From assembly GCA_024231905.1 (NCBI GenBank), contig JAAEQC010000199.1:124001-188000 (forward strand): DNA of 64,000 bases. The letters are read 5' to 3'. Under the pieces are notes generated by a model, which saw nothing but the letters and a program-made list of their open reading frames with translations, made no database searches and was not told the origin of the DNA. Positions 59,230 through 64,000 of this stretch are shown one piece after another. This stretch comes from a bacterium (GTDB lineage Bacteria; Krumholzibacteriota; Krumholzibacteriia; LZORAL124-64-63). Positions within the stretch are counted from its first letter, which is position 1. Each line of letters opens with the position of its first letter. The translations under genes and the position numbers were made by a program.

Positions 59230-61518
59230 ATGGGATACCGCAAGCTCTGGCTGACGTTCGCCATCGTGGTGGTGGTGTCGTTCTCGGTGCTGGGGTTCTT
59301 TGGCCGGGAGATCTATCGGCAGGCGCCGCCCGTGCCCGAGCGCGTCGTGACCACCGACGGCCGGACGGTCTTCACCGGCCAGCAGATCCTCGACGGCCAG
59401 AACGTCTGGCAGTCCACCGGCGGGCAGGAGCTCGGCTCGGTGTGGGGCCACGGCGCCTACGTGGCGCCGGACTGGTCGGCCGACTGGCTGCACCGTGAGG
59501 CGATCCACCTGCGCGACCAGTGGGCGCAGCGCGAGTTCGGCCTCGGAGCCGATCAGCTGAGCGCCGAACAGACGGCCATGGTCGAGTCGCTGCTCCAACA
59601 GGCCATGCGGGAGAATACCTACGATCCGCAGACGAGGGTCCTGGAAGTGTCCGCCGACCGGGCCGCGGCCATCGCCTCGGTGGCGGCTTACTACGCAGAT
59701 CTCTTCGGCGACGCACCGTCCCAGGCGGCCGCCCGCGAGGACTACGCCATGCGGGAGAGCACTGTGGCGGACCCGGAACTGCGCGACGAACTGGCCGCGT
59801 TCTTCTTCTGGGCATCCTGGGCCTGCGTCACCGAACGCCCCGGCTCGGACGTCACCTACTCCAACAACTGGCCCCCCGATGACCTGGTGGGTAACCGCCC
59901 CACCGGCAGTCTCATCCTCTGGACCGGGTTCTCGGTCATCCTGCTCCTGGCGGGCGTGGCGGCCCTGAGCTGGTACTACGCCGCCAACCGTGACGACGGG
60001 CTGGATCCGGCCACCCTGCCGGGGGACGATCCCCTGACGGCCCTGGCGCCCACGGCGTCCATGTCGGCTACCCTCAAGTATTTCTGGGTCGTCTGCGCCC
60101 TGCTGGTGGTGCAGGTGATCCTGGGCGCGGTGACCGCCCATTACGGTGTGGAGGGTTCGGGCTTCTACGGACTCGACCTGTCGACCATCCTGCCCTACAG
60201 CGCGTCCCGCACCTGGCACGTGCAGCTGGGCATCTTCTGGATCGCCACCTCGTGGCTGGCCACGGGCCTGTTCATCGGCCCGGCGGTCTCGGGTCACGAA
60301 CCCAAGTTCCAGCGCCTCGGCGTGAACGTGCTCTTCGGCGCCCTGATCGTCGTGGTGGGCGGCTCCCTCACGGGCGAGTGGCTGGGCATCATGCAGAAGC
60401 TCGACCTGGTGTCCAACTTCTGGTTCGGCCACCAGGGCTACGAGTACGTGGACCTGGGACGGCTCTGGCAGATCCTGCTGCTGGTCGGACTGCTGTTGTG
60501 GCTCGTACTCATGGTGCGGGCCCTGCTGCCGGCCCTGAGGCGCAATGACGACAACCGGTCCCTGTTGACCATGCTGGTGATCTCCTGCGTGGCCATCGCC
60601 GGCTTCTACGGCGCGGGTCTCATGTGGGGCCGCCAGACCAATCTGGCCATGGCCGAGTACTGGCGCTGGTGGGTGGTCCACCTGTGGGTGGAGGGCTTCT
60701 TCGAGGTCTTCGCCACGGTGGTCATCGCCTTCCTGTTCGTGCGGCTGGGCCTGATCAAGGTGAAGCTGGCCACGACGGCGGCGCTGTTCTCCACCAACAT
60801 CTTCCTGGCCGGTGGTATCATCGGCACTTTCCACCACCTCTACTTCACGGGCACGCCCACGGCGGTGCTGGCCCTGGGCGCCACGTTCTCGGCCCTCGAA
60901 GTGGTGCCGCTGGTGCTGCTGGGCTTCGAGGTTTACCACAACCTCAAGATCAGCAAGGCCACCGAGTGGCTGTCCGCCTACAAGTGGCCCATCTACTGCT
61001 TCGTGGCCGTGGCCTTCTGGAATCTGGTGGGGGCCGGCATCTTCGGCTTCCTCATCAACCCGCCCATCGCCCTCTACTACATGCAGGGCCTGAACACCAC
61101 CGCGGTCCACGGCCACACGGCACTCTTCGGGGTGTACGGCATGCTGGGCATCGGTCTCATGCTCTTCGTCCTGAAGGGACTGGCCGCGCGCCGGGTCTGG
61201 AAGGAAGGCGTGATCCGCTTCGCCTTCTGGGCCATCAATGTGGGCCTGCTGCTCATGGTGCTGATCAGCGTGCTGCCGGTGGGTATGGCCCAGACCCTGG
61301 CCAGTGTGAAGGACGGCCTGTGGTACGCACGCTCGTCCGAGTTCATGCAGCAGGACTACCTGCAGACCCTGCGCTGGCTGCGGGTGATCGGCGACACGAT
61401 CTTCGCCGTGGGCGTGCTGGCCCTGGGCTGGTTCGTGGTGGGGCTGAAGACCGGTTGGTCGGTGCGGCAGGAGTTCGATCTCCCGGCGCGTGGTACCGAC
61501 GAGGCGGCGGTTCGCTGA
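59230..61518 (+). CDS. norZ: Single-subunit quinol-type nitric oxide reductase (qNor)
   Basis: 762 residues, 24 bases after ric. The extended N-terminal part (GQNVWQSTGGQELGSVWGHGAYVAPDW; YSNNWPPDDLVGNRPTG) is fused to the NorB-like core of 12 helices, as in qNor. Histidine ligands for the low-spin heme, heme b3 and FeB sit in TWHVQLGIFW, VVHLWVEGFFEVF, TFHHLYFTG and AVHGHTALFG. It reduces 2 NO to N2O at the membrane with quinol, detoxifying NO. Confidence 0.93.
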   Translation: MGYRKLWLTFAIVVVVSFSVLGFFGREIYRQAPPVPERVVTTDGRTVFTGQQILDGQNVWQSTGGQELGSVWGHGAYVAPDWSADWLHREAIHLRDQWAQREFGLGADQLSAEQTAMVESLLQQAMRENTYDPQTRVLEVSADRAAAIASVAAYYADLFGDAPSQAAAREDYAMRESTVADPELRDELAAFFFWASWACVTERPGSDVTYSNNWPPDDLVGNRPTGSLILWTGFSVILLLAGVAALSWYYAANRDDGLDPATLPGDDPLTALAPTASMSATLKYFWVVCALLVVQVILGAVTAHYGVEGSGFYGLDLSTILPYSASRTWHVQLGIFWIATSWLATGLFIGPAVSGHEPKFQRLGVNVLFGALIVVVGGSLTGEWLGIMQKLDLVSNFWFGHQGYEYVDLGRLWQILLLVGLLLWLVLMVRALLPALRRNDDNRSLLTMLVISCVAIAGFYGAGLMWGRQTNLAMAEYWRWWVVHLWVEGFFEVFATVVIAFLFVRLGLIKVKLATTAALFSTNIFLAGGIIGTFHHLYFTGTPTAVLALGATFSALEVVPLVLLGFEVYHNLKISKATEWLSAYKWPIYCFVAVAFWNLVGAGIFGFLINPPIALYYMQGLNTTAVHGHTALFGVYGMLGIGLMLFVLKGLAARRVWKEGVIRFAFWAINVGLLLMVLISVLPVGMAQTLASVKDGLWYARSSEFMQQDYLQTLRWLRVIGDTIFAVGVLALGWFVVGLKTGWSVRQEFDLPARGTDEAAVR

Positions 61519-61524
61519 TACGAT

Positions 61525-61559
61525 GGGCACGGGGCTCGAAAGGGTCCCGTGCCCCGTTT
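61525..61559 (+). terminator. Terminator of the ric-norZ operon
   Basis: GGGCACGGG (61525-61533) pairs with CCCGTGCCC (61546-61554), followed by CGTTT. Confidence 0.75.
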
Positions 61560-61703
61560 CAGGCTGTGCCAATCCCGGGCCGGATCGTGCGGGCGGCGTA
61601 ATCGGATCGAAATCTCTCCCCGGTTCCGTGATTCTGGGTTTTCAGCGGCGTCCCAGGGGATGACCGCGACCTGCGAGCACGATGCCAACCGAGGAGACCG
61701 CCC

Positions 61704-63578
61704 ATGTCCGGTCGTATCCCGGCGGCTGTCGCCGCCTTCGCCCTGATCCTGGCCGCCTGTGGCGGCGACGATTCCTCCCCGACCAATCCTAATCCCGATC
61801 CTGATCCTACCGGCACCGTCACGGTCGTGCTGCGCACCGGTATGTGGCCGGCGCCGTCGGGCGAGGGCCTGGTGCCCGAAATGCCGGCGGTCGACCAGGT
61901 GGACTTCGCCGTGGCCACGGCCGATTCCAGCTTCGAGGCGAGCTATCGCACCGGCATGGATACCTACGCCCAGGTGCAACTGGACCTGCCCGAAGCGGTC
62001 ATGGCCCGCATCGACTGCGAGGCCCTGGATGCCGGTGGGATGCCTCTATTTCGCAGCGTGACCTACCGGGTGTTGCCGGCGGACGACGATACCTTGGTGG
62101 CGAACATGGCCGACGCCGCCGACCAGACGCCGCCGGAACACGGTGGCGCCTTGACCGCCACGGTGCTCGGTGCCACGGAGGTCGAACTCTCCTGGCCGAT
62201 GGCCACCGACGGCGCCGGTCCCGATCCGGCGGTCGCTTACCTCGTATGGGCCCAACCGGCTGCGGTCGTGGCCAAGGATCTGAACGCGCCCACCGTGGCT
62301 ATCCCGGCCGGCCAGACGAGCGTGGTCGTGGGCGGGCTCGCGGCGGGCGAACGCCACGAGTTCGCGTTGGCGGCCATCGACCCTGCGGGTAACGTGAGCA
62401 ACCAGACAGTCGTCGCCGGGGCCAACCTGCTCGCCACGAGCGCGTGCGTGTGGGTCGACGTGGCCACGGGCAGCGACGGGCCGGGCCGGGGCACATACGA
62501 ACAGCCCTGCAAGACCATCACCTACGCCCTGTCCATCAGTTCGGGCGAGCCCGTCTACGTCGAGGCCGGCACCTACAGCGCCGCCACGGGCGAGGTGTTC
62601 CCGTTGGTGCTGAAGGACGGCACACGTCTCGCCGGCGACATCCACTGGCCCACCGGCCGCCCCCAGGCGGTCATCGAGGTGGGGACGACCGATGCAGCGA
62701 TCACAGTGCCGGTCAACGGCACGATCTCGGGCTTCGTCATCCGGAATCCCGCCGGCGGCATGAACTACGGCATCGACGCCTTCACGGGCAACGTGCGCGT
62801 GGACCACGTACGCATCGAGGGCCAGAACGCCACCTCGGGCATCCGGGCCGGGGCCCGGGCCCACGTCAGCTACTGCACGGTGCGCGGCCTATATGCGGGC
62901 CGCGGCATCTCCTTCTACGGGAACGAGCCCAAGACCGCCTGGAGTTGCCTGGTCGAGGACTGCGCCACGGGCATCAATATCGACGGTCGCGACGCCTTCG
63001 TGCACCTGAGTCTCGTGCGCGATTGCACCATGGGCATCGTCATGGGAGGCCTGGAGATCGGTGACACTCGCGACATCCTGGTCTCCCGCACCTTCGTGCG
63101 AAGCTGCGCCAACGGCTTCGACATCCAGAAGGTCCAGGATCTGATCCTGGCGAACGTCACGGCCTATCAGTGCACCCAGACAGGCATCAACATGAGCGTC
63201 GTCGACGAGACCGTGCTGGTTGTTTCCTGCCATATCGACGGCAGCCCTGTCGGTATCTCTGTGAGGTCGGGGAATCCGGTCATCGAGAAAACGAACCTGG
63301 TCTGCAACCGGGTGAATCTCTACGTGGGTGGGGACGGTCTGGTGGACGCGACGGGCAATCGTTGGGATCACGGTTCGCTCGTTTTGTACGAACTGGAGGA
63401 CGAATACGATATCTGCCCTGACAGCGACATCTGCTACGACGGCTCGTACTCGCTCACGCCTCTGCCGCTGTACACGCCGACTCGCGGCACGACCGGTTGT
63501 CTGAACATCGGGATCATGCCTCGCGCGCCCAAGGCATTGCCCGCGTTCCTGGAACGGGTCACGCCGCGGACGGACTAG
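61704..63578 (+). CDS. Lipoprotein with FN3-like and right-handed beta-helix domains
   Basis: 624 residues, seven bases after GAGGAG. Lipobox LAAC (Cys19), then a low-complexity linker (SSPTNPNPDPDP). An FN3-like domain (ALTATVLGATEVELSWPMATD ... NVSNQTVVAG) precedes a DUF1565/pectate-lyase-like parallel beta-helix (WVDVATGSDGPGRGTYEQPCKTITYAL ... many V-x-I/N turns). Beta-helix surface proteins often bind or cleave polysaccharides; no catalytic residues can be assigned. Confidence 0.83.
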   Translation: MSGRIPAAVAAFALILAACGGDDSSPTNPNPDPDPTGTVTVVLRTGMWPAPSGEGLVPEMPAVDQVDFAVATADSSFEASYRTGMDTYAQVQLDLPEAVMARIDCEALDAGGMPLFRSVTYRVLPADDDTLVANMADAADQTPPEHGGALTATVLGATEVELSWPMATDGAGPDPAVAYLVWAQPAAVVAKDLNAPTVAIPAGQTSVVVGGLAAGERHEFALAAIDPAGNVSNQTVVAGANLLATSACVWVDVATGSDGPGRGTYEQPCKTITYALSISSGEPVYVEAGTYSAATGEVFPLVLKDGTRLAGDIHWPTGRPQAVIEVGTTDAAITVPVNGTISGFVIRNPAGGMNYGIDAFTGNVRVDHVRIEGQNATSGIRAGARAHVSYCTVRGLYAGRGISFYGNEPKTAWSCLVEDCATGINIDGRDAFVHLSLVRDCTMGIVMGGLEIGDTRDILVSRTFVRSCANGFDIQKVQDLILANVTAYQCTQTGINMSVVDETVLVVSCHIDGSPVGISVRSGNPVIEKTNLVCNRVNLYVGGDGLVDATGNRWDHGSLVLYELEDEYDICPDSDICYDGSYSLTPLPLYTPTRGTTGCLNIGIMPRAPKALPAFLERVTPRTD

Positions 63579-64000
63579 TAGGTGAGAAGGTAGATGTCCC
63601 CGGCCACGGGCCGACCGTTGGCGAAGGCCGTGCCGCCCGGGTGGAAGTCCACCGCTCGGGCGCCGTTCTCGTGGAGGTGGCTGCCCACGCCTACGATCCA
63701 GGCGGTGGGCTCGAGGATCTCCACCGTCAGCAGCAGGTGGCGCCCCGCGGTACCGGCCATGGGGGCGAAGGGGAACTCGGCGTAGGTCAGGTCGCCTTCG
63801 AGGCGCACCGTACTGACGATTTCGCCCAGGGGACGGTCGTAGTGGTCGAAATTCGTGGGGGCGGGGCCGTCACCCGCGCTGGAGGTGGTCCGCAGCCGCA
63901 CCCGCACCGGAACCTCCACGGGCTGGTCGCCGCCCATGGCCAGGCGCAGGACCAGTCCCGCCAGGTCACTCCCGCCGACGGTGAAGGTCTGTCCCACCAC
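63575..64000 (-). CDS. Partial protein with extracellular beta-sandwich (5' end outside window)
   Basis: The gene ends at 63575 (overlapping the beta-helix gene's stop by four bases, convergent) and continues beyond 64000. The visible 141 residues (GQTFTVGGSDLAGLVLRLAM ... LTYAEFPFAPMAGTAGRHLLLTVEI) look like an accessory sugar-binding or glycosyltransferase-associated beta-sandwich. Identity cannot be set without the rest. Confidence 0.5.
   Translation of the reverse strand: MVGQTFTVGGSDLAGLVLRLAMGGDQPVEVPVRVRLRTTSSAGDGPAPTNFDHYDRPLGEIVSTVRLEGDLTYAEFPFAPMAGTAGRHLLLTVEILEPTAWIVGVGSHLHENGARAVDFHPGGTAFANGRPVAGDIYLLTY

Noticed and set aside
58441-61572. A 1043-codon open frame antisense to ric and norZ
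   Set aside because: Its translation is composition noise (His/Gly/Arg rich) with no motif; ric and norZ on the other strand are unambiguous.

Overview
The window is a GC-rich bacterial chromosome segment with dense genes on both strands. At least six secreted proteins, one of them a decayed copy, end in the same roughly 80-residue FlgD-Ig-like / type-A sorting-like domain: an NPFNP motif, then G-V-Y and a final K-M-x-L-x-K or similar. Together with many beta-propeller, TPR and beta-helix exported proteins and AAAGGA/GGAGG ribosome sites, this suggests an uncultured FCB-related lineage of the Krumholzibacteria / Eisenbacteria / Latescibacteria kind. The lineage is inferred from protein style; no rRNA is present.

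Layout. 1-3134: the end of a lysine 2,3-aminomutase-family radical SAM gene and a secreted YWTD propeller. 3208-4439: scar of a truncated metallophosphatase and a decayed IS3-type transposase. 4541-7867: a visibly lower-GC island holding an operon for a TetR regulator, a Tat-exported QueG/reductive-dehalogenase-like Fe-S protein and a NapH-NapG-like membrane/ferredoxin fusion. 7938-14168: a giant BNR-repeat secreted protein, an Ntn-hydrolase with TPR tail and a cysteine desulfurase. 14277-18275: ECF sigma, anti-sigma and a convergent CHAT protease, bracketed by a 15-bp direct repeat. 18544-19752: an exported thioredoxin-like/TPR protein whose active site contains an in-frame TGA, best read as selenocysteine. 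19922-25056: tandem lysyl-endopeptidase-like proteases. 25130-29186: amidohydrolase, DinB, SMUG1-type glycosylase, RRM protein and a charged small protein. 29137-34873: an AsnRS-paralogue / carA / carB operon behind a promoter, a 14-codon leader ORF and an intrinsic terminator (probable attenuator). 34974-49383: glycosyltransferase, methyltransferase, MscL, a leaderless HTH gene, secreted proteins, SDR, an ATL-type protein and a MATE pump. 49487-50431: decayed M43 protease. 50582-57896: AsnS, GNAT, STAS plus acyl-CoA ligase, TPR protein, orphan HypC and a fragment. 57915-61554: NO-stress module (Rrf2 regulator divergent from ric and qNor). 61704-64000: a beta-helix lipoprotein and a partial gene.

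Three things deserve attention first. One is the putative selenoprotein, with a UxxC thioredoxin motif and a bSECIS-like hairpin at the expected distance. The second is the TetR-controlled exported QueG-like/NapHG island, whose promoter carries a perfect palindrome between the -35 and -10. The third is the attenuator-like leader of the asparagine-synthetase-like/carAB operon. Functions are from recognisable motifs and family knowledge; no database search was run.
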